A stretch of 64,000 nt of DNA, taken from positions 992,001 to 1,056,000 of the forward strand of contig NZ_CP026121.1 in NCBI RefSeq assembly GCF_003330845.1, in the 5' to 3' direction. The first letter of the stretch is position 1. Each line of letters opens with the position of its first letter. Source of the DNA: Streptomyces sp. Go-475 (GTDB taxonomy: Bacteria > Actinomycetota > Actinomycetes > Streptomycetales > Streptomycetaceae). Positions 14,934-24,283 of the stretch are shown in pieces. The notes beneath the pieces were generated by a model that saw only the letters and a list, made by a program, of their open reading frames with translations, ran no database searches and had not been told where the DNA came from. The position numbers and the translations under genes were made by a program.

Positions 14934-17798
14934 GTGTTCCTGCCCGGCGACCCTGCCCGCACCGGCACCGTCGCGTTCTGGCGGCCCAACGGCACGCCTC
15001 CTCCGGCCGTGGCGGCGGCGACCGTCGCGGACCTGACCGTCGTCGTGCCCGGCGACGACGGGGTCGAGCCGGAGGACGTGCCCGCCGTCCTGCTGCCCGT
15101 CCGCGCGGCCCTGCCGGTCCTCACACGCGCGCGTGCCGGTACGCACGGGCACCGGTCCACCGTGTTCTGGGGCGCGGCGGCCCTGCACGCCCTGCACCTC
15201 GTCGCGCGCGGGCTGCTGCTCCCGGGGCTGTCCCCGGGCGACCACGACGCCTGGCGCACGGGCCCGCTGCGCGCCCAGGACGTCGAGGCCGTACGCCGCC
15301 TCGCCGCCGCGATGCCGCCCGAGGCGCATGCCGTGCCGCCGGCCGGCGCCGGGGCGCTGCGGTTGCCCGACCCGGAGCAGCTCCTGCGCGCCTTCCTCGA
15401 CGCGGTCGCCGACACCCTGCCGCGCTCCCCCGCAGCGCCACTCGTAACCGGCGGCCCCGCCTACGCGGCGCCCGACCCGGTGCACCTGCCGGAGCAGCGC
15501 GCGTGGGCGGCGGACGTCGCCGCGGGCCACGACGCGGGCGTGCGGCTGTCGCTGCGGATCGAGACGCAGGGGCTGGCCGACGCCACGGCGTTCGACGACA
15601 CGGCACCCGACGGCACGGACGTGACGTTCCGGGCCGTGCTCCAGGTGCACAGCGTGAGCGATGCCGCGCTCGTCGCGGACGCCGCGGACGTCTGGGCCGA
15701 CGGCGCCCGGAGCGAGGCGTTCGGCCCGCGCGCGCGGATGGACGCCCTGCTCGCCCTCCGCCGTGCGGCCCGGGCCTGGCCCGCGCTGACGCCACTGCTC
15801 TCGGCGGCCGTGCCGGACGCGGTCGAGCTCGACGACGAGGAGGTCACCGAACTCCTCGGCGCCGGCGCCCGCGCCCTGGCGGCGGCCGGCGTCGACGTGC
15901 ACTGGCCGAAGGGTCTGACCCGCGACCTCACCACGCGCGCGGAGGTGGGTCCCGCGGAGGCGGGACCGTCCGACAACAAGACCGAATCCGAATCCGAATC
16001 CGTGTCGGAGTCCGAGTCCGGCAAGGCCTCCGCCGCCATGCCGTCGTTCCTCTCCGCCGACGCGCTGCTCGCCTTCAACTGGTCGTTCACACTGGGCGAC
16101 CAGCGGCTGAGCCGCGAGGAACTGGACCGTCTCGCCGAGGCCAAACGCCCGGTGGTGAGGCTGCGCGACCAGTGGGTCCTGATCGACCCTCAGGAGGTGC
16201 GCCTGGCCCGCTCCCGGCAGGACCACAAGGTCACGCCGGTGGACGCGCTGGGCGCGGCCCTGACCGGCTGGGCGGAGGTGGACGGCCACCGGGTCGAGGT
16301 GCGGCCCACCGGGTGGCTGGCGGCCCTGCGGGAGAGGCTGCAGAACCCCGAGGGGCAGCGACCCGTGGAGCAGCCGGCCGCCCTCGCGGCCACCCTGCGG
16401 GACTACCAGCGGCGGGGCCTGAACTGGCTCGTGAGCATGACATCGCTGGGCCTCGGCTGCTGTCTCGCCGACGACATGGGGCTCGGCAAGACGATCACGC
16501 TGATCGCCCTGCACTTGCACCGGCAGACCGACTCCCGGTCCGCCGGGCCCACCCTGGTGGTCTGCCCGACGTCCCTGATGGGCAACTGGCAGCGGGAGAT
16601 CGAGCGGTTCGCGCCCGGCACTCCGGTGCGGCGCTTCCACGGCGCGCGGCGCAGCCTGGACGGCCTCGCCGACGGGGAGTTCGTGCTCACCACGTACGGC
16701 ACGATGCGCCTGGACGCGTCCCGGCTGGCCGGGGTGCCGTGGGGCCTGCTCGTGACGGACGAGGCCCAGCACGTGAAGAACCCGTACTCCTCGACCGCCC
16801 GGGAGCTGCGTTCCATCGGGGCACGCGCGCGCGTGGCGCTCACGGGCACCCCGGTGGAGAACAACCTGTCGGAGCTGTGGGCGATCCTCGACTGGACGAC
16901 CCCGGGGCTGCTGGGCCGGCTCGGCACCTTCCGCCGACGGTACGCGGAGGCCGTCGAGGGCGGCCAGGACCCGGCCGCCGCGGACCGGCTGTCCCGGCTG
17001 GTCCGGCCGTTCCTGCTGCGCCGCCGCAAGTCGGACCCGGGGATCGCGCCCGAGCTGCCGCCGAAGACGGAGACGGACCACGCCGTGTCGCTCACCCAGG
17101 AGCAGGCGGCTCTGTACGAGGCCGTGGTGCGCGAGGCGCTCGCGGAGATCGCCGGGGCGGACAGCATGGCGCGGCGGGGCCTGATCGTGAAGCTGCTGAC
17201 CGGCCTCAAGCAGATCTGCAACCACCCCGCGCAGTACCTGAAGGAGGAGCGGCCGGTGATCGCCGGACGCTCCGGGAAACTGGAGCTGCTGGACGAACTG
17301 CTGGACACGATTCTCGCGGAGCGGGCGGGCGTACTGGTCTTCACGCAGTACGTGCAGCTGGCCCGTCTCCTCGAACGGCACCTGGCGGCCCGCGGGACGC
17401 CCACGCAGTTCCTGCACGGCGGGACGCCCGTCGCCGAGCGCGAGGCCATGGTGCGGCGCTTCCAGGACGGTGACGTGCCGGTCTTCCTGCTGTCGCTGAA
17501 GGCGGCCGGCACCGGTCTGAACCTCACCCGGGCCGAGCACGTCGTGCACTACGACCGCTGGTGGAACCCGGCGGTGGAGGCGCAGGCGACCGACCGCGCC
17601 TACCGCATCGGGCAGACGCGGCCCGTGCAGGTGCACCGGATCATCGCCGAGGGAACCATCGAGGACCGCATCGCCGAACTGCTCGCCCGCAAGCGGGAGC
17701 TGGCGGACGCGGTCCTGGGCTCGGGCGAGGCGGCGCTCACGGAGCTGACGGACGCGGAGCTGGCGGATCTGGTCGAACTGCGAGGGGGCCTGCGATGA
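14934..17798 (+). CDS. SNF2/Swi2-family DEAD-like helicase/ATPase
   Basis: About 954 residues. The N-terminal 400 residues are the poorly characterised SNF2-associated bacterial region, followed by a Glu/Ser-repeat linker (T-E-S-E-S-E-S-V-S-E-S-E-S). The SNF2 core has Walker A D-M-G-L-G-K519-T, a D-E-A-Q box, L-T-G-T-P-V-E-N-N-L-S-E-L-W and the C-terminal helicase motifs G-T-G-L-N-L-T and A-T-D-R-A-Y-R-I-G-Q. These proteins translocate on double-stranded DNA and remodel bound proteins. GTG 14934 lacks a ribosome site, and codon-biased sequence continues upstream to about 14868, so the true start is uncertain. The stop overlaps the SWIM gene start (ATGA). Confidence 0.88.
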   Translation: MFLPGDPARTGTVAFWRPNGTPPPAVAAATVADLTVVVPGDDGVEPEDVPAVLLPVRAALPVLTRARAGTHGHRSTVFWGAAALHALHLVARGLLLPGLSPGDHDAWRTGPLRAQDVEAVRRLAAAMPPEAHAVPPAGAGALRLPDPEQLLRAFLDAVADTLPRSPAAPLVTGGPAYAAPDPVHLPEQRAWAADVAAGHDAGVRLSLRIETQGLADATAFDDTAPDGTDVTFRAVLQVHSVSDAALVADAADVWADGARSEAFGPRARMDALLALRRAARAWPALTPLLSAAVPDAVELDDEEVTELLGAGARALAAAGVDVHWPKGLTRDLTTRAEVGPAEAGPSDNKTESESESVSESESGKASAAMPSFLSADALLAFNWSFTLGDQRLSREELDRLAEAKRPVVRLRDQWVLIDPQEVRLARSRQDHKVTPVDALGAALTGWAEVDGHRVEVRPTGWLAALRERLQNPEGQRPVEQPAALAATLRDYQRRGLNWLVSMTSLGLGCCLADDMGLGKTITLIALHLHRQTDSRSAGPTLVVCPTSLMGNWQREIERFAPGTPVRRFHGARRSLDGLADGEFVLTTYGTMRLDASRLAGVPWGLLVTDEAQHVKNPYSSTARELRSIGARARVALTGTPVENNLSELWAILDWTTPGLLGRLGTFRRRYAEAVEGGQDPAAADRLSRLVRPFLLRRRKSDPGIAPELPPKTETDHAVSLTQEQAALYEAVVREALAEIAGADSMARRGLIVKLLTGLKQICNHPAQYLKEERPVIAGRSGKLELLDELLDTILAERAGVLVFTQYVQLARLLERHLAARGTPTQFLHGGTPVAEREAMVRRFQDGDVPVFLLSLKAAGTGLNLTRAEHVVHYDRWWNPAVEAQATDRAYRIGQTRPVQVHRIIAEGTIEDRIAELLARKRELADAVLGSGEAALTELTDAELADLVELRGGLR

Positions 17799-19063
17799 CT
17801 CGGCACGACGAAGACAGGGAGCGGACGTTCGCCGCGCTGCCTCCCGCGCGCGGGAAGGGCTTCGCGCAGACCTGGTGGGGCCAGGCGTGGCTGAAGGCGC
17901 TGGAGGACACGGCGCTGGACTCGGCGCAGCTCAAGACGGGCCGCCGGCTGGCGCGCGCGGGAGCGGTCGGCGCGGTGTCGGTGCGCCCGGGGCGGCTCAC
18001 GGCCGTCGTCCAGGACCGCGACCGCACGCCGCACCGGGCCGACGTCCTGCTGGCGGAGCTGACGGACGAGCAGTGGGACCGGCTCCTGGACATGACCGTG
18101 GAGCGGGCCGGCCATGTGGCGGCGCTGCTGGACCGGGAGATGCCGCCGCACCTGGTCGAGGACGCGGCCGCCGCGGGCGTCGAACTGCTGCCGGGCCTGG
18201 GCGATCTGGAGCCGGAGTGCGGCTGCGAGGCCTGGGACCACTGCGGGCACACGGCGGCGCTCTGCTACCAGGTGGCACGGCTGCTGGACCAGGACCCGTT
18301 CGTCCTGCTGCTGATGCGGGGGCGCGACGAAGTCACCCTGCTGGGCGACCTGCAGTCGCGCAGTGGGGCGTCCGCCGTCGAGTCCTCGGGGCCGCAGGGC
18401 GTGGACGCGGCCGAGGCGTACGCGGCCGGTGACATCCTGCCCCCGCTGCCGGCCCTGCCCGAACTGCCCGGCGAGCCGGGCGTGCCGCCGTCCCTGGACA
18501 CCGGGACACCGCCCGCCGCGGGCATCGACCCGGCCGCGCTGGAGTTCCTGGCCGCCCGGACCGCCGTTCAGGCCCACCGCCTGCTCGCGGAGGCGCTCCG
18601 AGGCTCCTGCGACACCGAGCCGACGGTGGCGCAGGACGCGGTGCGACTGGCCGCGGGCGACCCCCCGGGGGAGGTGGCGGGCCGTCTCGCCGACGGGTCG
18701 GGGCGCGGCCGGGAGGGGCTGGCGGCAGCGGTACGCGCCTGGCGGCTCGGGGGCACGGACGCGCTGTCCGTCCTCGACGAGGAGTGGCGGGTGGAGGGTG
18801 AAGCGCTGGCACGCGCGCGTGCCGCCCTGGAGTCGGCCTGGGACGCGGACGAGCGGCCCGAGCTGCGGGCCCGGGGCAACCGGTGGACGGTGGTCGGCGC
18901 GCCGGTCCAGCTCCGGCTCGGCCGGGACGGCCGGTGGTGGCCGTACCACAGGGAACGCGGCCGCTGGATGCCCTCGGGAGGCGCGGCCCAGGACCCGGCG
19001 ACGGCCCTGACGTCCGCCGGACTCGCCGCCGGGGACGATCCCGCGCTGCCGTCAGGGCAGTAG
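17795..19063 (+). CDS. SWIM zinc-finger protein, coupled to the SNF2 helicase
   Basis: A 422-residue protein with a SWIM zinc finger at C142-x-C144-x5-C150-x-H152. SWIM fingers bind DNA or proteins and are common near SNF2 ATPases and in MULE transposases; this one has no nuclease domain. Residues 15-110 form a conserved N-terminal region starting F-A-Q-T-W-W-G-Q-A-W-L-K-A-L-E. The remainder is Ala/Gly/Pro-rich with a helical C-terminal half, ending W-W-P-Y-H-R-E-R-G-R-W-M-P. The start codon overlaps the helicase stop (ATGA, 17795-17798), so the two are made together and probably form a complex. Function unknown. Confidence 0.88.
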   Translation: MTRHDEDRERTFAALPPARGKGFAQTWWGQAWLKALEDTALDSAQLKTGRRLARAGAVGAVSVRPGRLTAVVQDRDRTPHRADVLLAELTDEQWDRLLDMTVERAGHVAALLDREMPPHLVEDAAAAGVELLPGLGDLEPECGCEAWDHCGHTAALCYQVARLLDQDPFVLLLMRGRDEVTLLGDLQSRSGASAVESSGPQGVDAAEAYAAGDILPPLPALPELPGEPGVPPSLDTGTPPAAGIDPAALEFLAARTAVQAHRLLAEALRGSCDTEPTVAQDAVRLAAGDPPGEVAGRLADGSGRGREGLAAAVRAWRLGGTDALSVLDEEWRVEGEALARARAALESAWDADERPELRARGNRWTVVGAPVQLRLGRDGRWWPYHRERGRWMPSGGAAQDPATALTSAGLAAGDDPALPSGQ

Positions 19064-19390
19064 CTCGTCGGGGTCCAGCGACGGGAGGAGCGATTCGAAG
19101 CCGCTCGGGAGATCGCTCGGCAGCCGGGTGGGAAAGCCCGACGGCAGCCGGGTCGGCAGCTCGCTCGGCAGCCTGGAGGGCAGCTCGGTGGGAATGCCGA
19201 AGGACGGCGCGGGAGTGCGGCTCGCGCTGTCGCCGGGCGGCTCCTTGTCCGTCGGGTCGTCCCGCCCCGAGGCCATCAGCACCACGACGGACACGGCTGC
19301 GGCGGCCACGAGCACGGCGAGCAGGACGATCAGCGGATTCCGGCGCCGGGGAGGCCCGGGCGGGTGAGGCGGTACGGGCGGCAGGGCCAT
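19052..19390 (-). CDS. Single-pass membrane protein with a LPS/LPT-repeat exported tail
   Basis: About 112 residues: a Pro-rich cytoplasmic start (M-A-L-P-P-V-P-P-H-P-P-G-P-P-R-R-R), one membrane helix (I-V-L-L-A-V-L-V-A-A-A-A-V-S-V-V-V-L-M), then an exported Pro/Ser/Thr tail made of repeats of the type L-P-S-x-L-P-S/T (about six copies after residue 68). It resembles a cell-wall-spanning stalk. The ATG at 19390 has only a distant ribosome site, so the start is uncertain. Its 3' end overlaps the convergent SWIM gene by 12 bases. I do not recognise a family. Confidence 0.6.
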   Translation of the reverse strand: MALPPVPPHPPGPPRRRNPLIVLLAVLVAAAAVSVVVLMASGRDDPTDKEPPGDSASRTPAPSFGIPTELPSRLPSELPTRLPSGFPTRLPSDLPSGFESLLPSLDPDELLP

Positions 19391-19510
19391 ACCGACCAGG
19401 GTCGCCGCCTTCTCCCCAAGATGGGAGGGGCGCACGGAGGTTGATACGGGCTCATGCCACGGATCGCATGATTCCGGAGCATGACGGGCCCGCCGCCCGG
19501 TCACCATGAC

Positions 19511-19692
19511 CGGTCGACGGGCCCGCACGCGCGCGTGGCTCACGACTCAGGGACGGGCAACACCCGGCTCGACCGGACGGGCCCGCACGCGCGCCTGGGC
19601 TCATGACTCCGGGCCCGCACGCGCGCGTGCGCTCACGACGCAAAGACGGGCAACACCCGGCTCGACCGGACAGGCCCGCACGCGCGTGTGCC
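19511..19692. repeat. Intergenic repeat block with CGCACGCGCG palindromes
   Basis: A 300-base stretch (19391-19692) without a gene contains about 180 bases of repeats. GGGCCCGCACGCGCG starts at 19519, 19579 and 19611, with a one-base variant at 19671. A longer unit beginning GACGGGCAACACCCGGCTCG occurs at 19552 and 19645, exactly 93 bases apart. The perfect 16-base palindrome CGCACGCGCGCGTGCG is at 19616-19631. The block lies at the 3' end of xylA and could terminate transcription. Confidence 0.8.
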
Positions 19693-20883
<1,191 letters not shown>

Positions 20884-20902
20884 CTATTTCGTCATGCCGA
20901 TT

Positions 20903-20914
20903 TACAAATTAGTA
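20903..20914. promoter_or_regulatory. Candidate xylose-responsive operator between xylA and xylB
   Basis: TACAAATTAGTA is an imperfect palindrome (five of six base pairs match) inside an AT-rich island of roughly 25 bases (20897-20915) in very GC-rich surroundings. It lies centrally in the 130-base divergent xylA/xylB promoter region, where a ROK-type XylR repressor would be expected to bind. The candidate repressor gene is two genes away at 22642-24057. Confidence 0.5.
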
Positions 20915-20989
20915 TGCGAGCACCTCTCTGGGAAGAGACAAGGTGCCTCCGAACGGAGACACGAGCCGCGCGCAGTAGGGAGAAGCCCG

Positions 20990-22435
20990 ATGTCAGCAGC
21001 CGAGGGTCCGCTCGTCGTCGGCGTGGACTCGTCCACCCAGTCCACGAAGGCACTGGTCGTCGACGCGGCCACCGGCCGGGTCGTCGCGAGCGGCCAGGCG
21101 CCGCACAGCGTCTCCTCAGGGGCCGGCCGCGAGAGTGATCCGCGCCAGTGGTGGGACGCGCTGTGCGAGGCCCTGCGCCAGTGCGGCGACGCGGCGCACG
21201 AGGCCGCCGCGGTGTCGGTCGGCGGCCAGCAGCACGGTCTGGTCGCCCTGGACGACCGGGGCGAGCCGGTGCGCCCGGCCCTGCTGTGGAACGACGTGCG
21301 CTCGGCGCCGCAGGCACGCCGGCTGACCGAGGACCTGGGCGGGGCCAAGGTCTGGGCCGAACGCACCGGAAGCGTCCCCGCCGCATCCTTCACCGTCACC
21401 AAGTGGGCCTGGCTGGCCGAGCACGAGCCGGAGGCGGTCCGCGCCACGAAGGCCGTGCGCCTCCCCCACGACTACCTCACCGAGCGGCTCACCGGTCAGG
21501 GCACGACCGACCGCGGCGACGCCTCCGGGACGGGCTGGTGGGCGTCGGGGACGGAGGCCTACGACGAGGAGATCCTGGCGCACGTGGGGCTCGACCCGGC
21601 CCTGCTGCCCCGCGTGGTCCGGCCCGGGGAGGTGGCGGGCACGGTGCGCGACAGCCATGACCTGCCGTTCTCCAAGGGCACCCTGGTCGCGCCCGGCACC
21701 GGCGACAACGCCGCGGCGGCGCTGGGCCTGGGCCTGCGCCCCGGCATGCCGGTGCTGAGCCTCGGCACGTCGGGCACGGTGTACGCGGTGTCGCGGCGGC
21801 GGCCCGCCGATCCGAGCGGCACGGTGGCGGGCTTCGCCGACGCCCGCGGCGACTGGCTGCCGCTGGCGTGCACCCTGAACTGCACGCTCGCCGTCGACCG
21901 CGTGGCGACGCTGCTGGGCCTGGACCGCGAGGCCGTCGAGCCGGGCACGGCCGTCACGCTGCTGCCCTACCTGGACGGCGAGCGCACCCCGAACCTGCCG
22001 AACGCCTCCGGGCTGCTGCACGGCCTGCGGCACGACACCACCGCCGGGCAGCTGCTCCAGGCCGCCTACGACGGTGCCGTCCACTCCCTGCTGGGCGCGC
22101 TCGACCTGGTCCTGGACGAGGACGCGGAGCCCTCGGCACCGCTGCTGCTGATCGGCGGCGGCGCCCGCGGCACGGCCTGGCAGCAGACCGTCCGGCGGCT
22201 GTCGGGACGCCCGGTGCAGGTGCCCGAGGCGAAGGAGCTGGTGGCGCTCGGCGCCGCCGCGCAGGCGGCCGGGCTGCTGACCGGGGAGGACCCGGCGGCG
22301 GTCGCACGCCGCTGGGACACGGCGGCCGGGCCGGTGCTCGACGCCGTCGAGCGGGACGAGGAGACGCTGGCCAGGATCGCCGGGGTACTCTCCGACGCGG
22401 CTCCGCTGCTGGAGCGGGGGACGGCCGGGAGCTGA
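20990..22435 (+). CDS. xylB: Xylulokinase
   Basis: A 481-residue FGGY-family carbohydrate kinase that phosphorylates D-xylulose, feeding the pentose phosphate pathway. The N-terminal ATPase motif is G-V-D-S-S-T-Q-S-T-K, and G-G-Q-Q-H-G-L is the usual xylulokinase substrate loop. The second FGGY signature lies around G-D-G-E-R-T-P-N-L, and I-G-G-G-A-R-G-T-A-W-Q-Q supplies the adenosine pocket. GGGAG lies 7 bases before the ATG at 20990. It is divergent from xylA, and the ROK regulator follows after about 205 bases that contain no feature I can identify. Confidence 0.95.
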   Translation: MSAAEGPLVVGVDSSTQSTKALVVDAATGRVVASGQAPHSVSSGAGRESDPRQWWDALCEALRQCGDAAHEAAAVSVGGQQHGLVALDDRGEPVRPALLWNDVRSAPQARRLTEDLGGAKVWAERTGSVPAASFTVTKWAWLAEHEPEAVRATKAVRLPHDYLTERLTGQGTTDRGDASGTGWWASGTEAYDEEILAHVGLDPALLPRVVRPGEVAGTVRDSHDLPFSKGTLVAPGTGDNAAAALGLGLRPGMPVLSLGTSGTVYAVSRRRPADPSGTVAGFADARGDWLPLACTLNCTLAVDRVATLLGLDREAVEPGTAVTLLPYLDGERTPNLPNASGLLHGLRHDTTAGQLLQAAYDGAVHSLLGALDLVLDEDAEPSAPLLLIGGGARGTAWQQTVRRLSGRPVQVPEAKELVALGAAAQAAGLLTGEDPAAVARRWDTAAGPVLDAVERDEETLARIAGVLSDAAPLLERGTAGS

Positions 22436-22641
22436 GGCGAGTGCACCGTGAACGCCCTGGAGCCGACGCGGCATCCCGTGCTCGAAGGACCCTGCGGAGG
22501 CGCGGATCCGGCTCGGACGACCGGGTGGGGGCGCGAAGCCGGCCCGGACGACCCTGCGCGGAGTCGGCCCGGACTCCCCGGGAGGCCCACCGGCGGGCCT
22601 CCCCGCCCCACCCCTGACCCAGCCCGGAGGCTGACGCAGGC

Positions 22642-24057
22642 ATGACCGCACCACCGCACGAGAGCGACCCCGCCGGACCGGAGCGTGCCCCACACGCAGG
22701 CCACCCCGCCGGACCAGGGCACACGCCGCACGCAAGCCACCCCACCGAACCGGAGCGTGCCCCACACGCAGGCCACCCCGCCGGACCAGGGCACACGCCG
22801 CACGCAAGCCACCCCACCGAACCGGAGCGTGCCCCGCACGAGAACCACCCCGCCGCGCCAGGGCGTCCCCCGCGCGCGGGCGGCCCGCGCCGGGCCACGC
22901 CCGACACCCAGCAGGGCATGCGCCGCCGCAATCTCGCCCGTGTGATGCACACCGTCCGCGCCGAGGGGCCGCTGTCCCGGGCCGCCGTCGCCGCCCGGAT
23001 CGGCCTGACCCGGGCGGCGGTGTCGACGCTGGTCGACGAACTCGTCCGCGCGGGGCTGATCGAGGAGCTGGGGCCCGAGCGGCCCGGCCGGGTGGGTCGT
23101 CCCGGCTCCGCGCTCGCCGTCAGTGCGCGCGGCCCGGCCGGGATCGGCGCGGAGATCGGCGTCGACCACCTCGCGGTCTGCGCCGTCGACCTGCGGGGCA
23201 CCACGCGGGCGCGGGCGATACGGCAGGGCGTGAACCGCGGCCGCTCCCCCGAGCCCGTGCTCGCGGAGCTCACCGAACTGATCCACGGGGTCGTCGCCGA
23301 GGCGGAAGCCGAGGGCCTGTGGCCGGCCGGGCTCGCCGTGGCCGTGCCGGGCCTGGTGGCGCGTGACTCCCGGACCGTCGTCCGGGCCCCGAACCTCGAC
23401 TGGCACGACACGGACCTCGGCGGCCTGCTGCCGAGCGAGTTCCCGCTGACGGTGGACAACGAGGCCAACTTCGGCGCACTCGCCGAACTCTGGCTCGGTG
23501 ACGGCACGCCGGGCGACTTCCTGCACGTGTCGGCGGAGATCGGCATCGGTGGCGCGGTCGTGGTGGACGGCGGGCTGCTGCGCGGCACGCGCGGTTTCGC
23601 CGGCGAGCTGGGGCACGTGCCGGTCCAGCCCGACGGGCCGGTGTGCGCGTGCGGGGGGCGCGGGTGCCTGGAGCAGTACGCCGGTGAGGAGGCGGTGTTG
23701 CGCGCGGCCGGGCTGGAGCCGGACGAGGACCGCGTGGGACTGCTCGCGGGGCGCGCCGCGGACGGCGACGAGGACGTGCGCCGGGCCCTGCGTGAGGCGG
23801 GCACCGCGCTCGGTGTCGCCCTGACCGGGGCGGTCAACCTGCTCGACCCGGAGAGCGTGGTGCTGGGCGGGGAGTTGTCGGGCCTGGCGCCCTGGCTGCT
23901 GCCCTCGCTGCGAGAGGAGTTGGCGCGGCGGACCGCGGGTCCGGTCTGCCCCGTGTCGGTGTCCCGGCTGGGCCCGGAGGGGCCGCTGCTCGGGGCGGCG
24001 CACTCGGTGGTGCGGGCGGTGCTGGACGACCCGGCGGCCGTCGCCGGGCGGGCCTGA
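22642..24057 (+). CDS. ROK-family transcriptional regulator, probable XylR
   Basis: A 471-residue ROK repressor. After an unusual repetitive N-terminus of about 80 residues comes a winged helix (L-S-R-A-A-V-A-A-R-I-G-L-T-R-A-A-V-S-T-L-V near 111-131), then the ROK sugar-binding ATPase-like domain with the zinc motif C-A-C-G-G-R-G-C-L-E-Q-Y. The H-V-S-A-E-I-G-I-G-G segment is the ROK signature. Position after xylB suggests that it represses xylAB and is released by xylose; this is inference. The first 80 residues are Pro/His-rich 12-residue repeats encoded by a 72-base tandem repeat and are not part of the normal family length. Confidence 0.88.
   Translation: MTAPPHESDPAGPERAPHAGHPAGPGHTPHASHPTEPERAPHAGHPAGPGHTPHASHPTEPERAPHENHPAAPGRPPRAGGPRRATPDTQQGMRRRNLARVMHTVRAEGPLSRAAVAARIGLTRAAVSTLVDELVRAGLIEELGPERPGRVGRPGSALAVSARGPAGIGAEIGVDHLAVCAVDLRGTTRARAIRQGVNRGRSPEPVLAELTELIHGVVAEAEAEGLWPAGLAVAVPGLVARDSRTVVRAPNLDWHDTDLGGLLPSEFPLTVDNEANFGALAELWLGDGTPGDFLHVSAEIGIGGAVVVDGGLLRGTRGFAGELGHVPVQPDGPVCACGGRGCLEQYAGEEAVLRAAGLEPDEDRVGLLAGRAADGDEDVRRALREAGTALGVALTGAVNLLDPESVVLGGELSGLAPWLLPSLREELARRTAGPVCPVSVSRLGPEGPLLGAAHSVVRAVLDDPAAVAGRA
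22681..22860. repeat. 72-bp in-frame tandem repeat in the ROK regulator gene
   Basis: GAGCGTGCCCCRCACG recurs at 22681, 22753 and 22825, exactly 72 bases apart. The first two units are identical across almost their full length, and the third is diverged. Each unit encodes two 12-residue half-repeats of the type P-E-R-A-P-H-A-G-H-P-A-G and P-G-H-T-P-H-A-S-H-P-T-E. The near identity shows recent expansion by slippage or unequal crossover. Confidence 0.9.
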
Positions 24058-24283
24058 AAAGGGCGTTCACCGACCCGCCGCTCATGTCGTCCCGCGTCCC
24101 GAATCACCCGGCCGAGTGAGCGAGTTATCCACATTCTCCGGCCCGTCCACCGCTTCGCGGCGGGTCCCGACGGCCTGCCCGCGGTCGCCGTAACTTGATC
24201 CACGCGAGCCGCGACCACAACGGCCGCCGCGCTCCGCAGTTGAGCACGTGACACCTGCCCGTGGACACCGGAAGGCCCCACTC
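24058..24283. other. 226-base intergenic region, no gene seen
   Basis: The region between the ROK gene and the amidase gene holds AT-richer patches such as GAGTTATCCACATTC (about 24121-24135) and GTAACTTGATCC (about 24190-24201), which could belong to the amidase promoter. No coding frame or hairpin stands out. Confidence 0.4.

Noticed and set aside
22681..22860. Possible CRISPR-like or mobile repeat
   Set aside because: The 72-base units are contiguous, in frame with the ROK gene and continue into its open frame.
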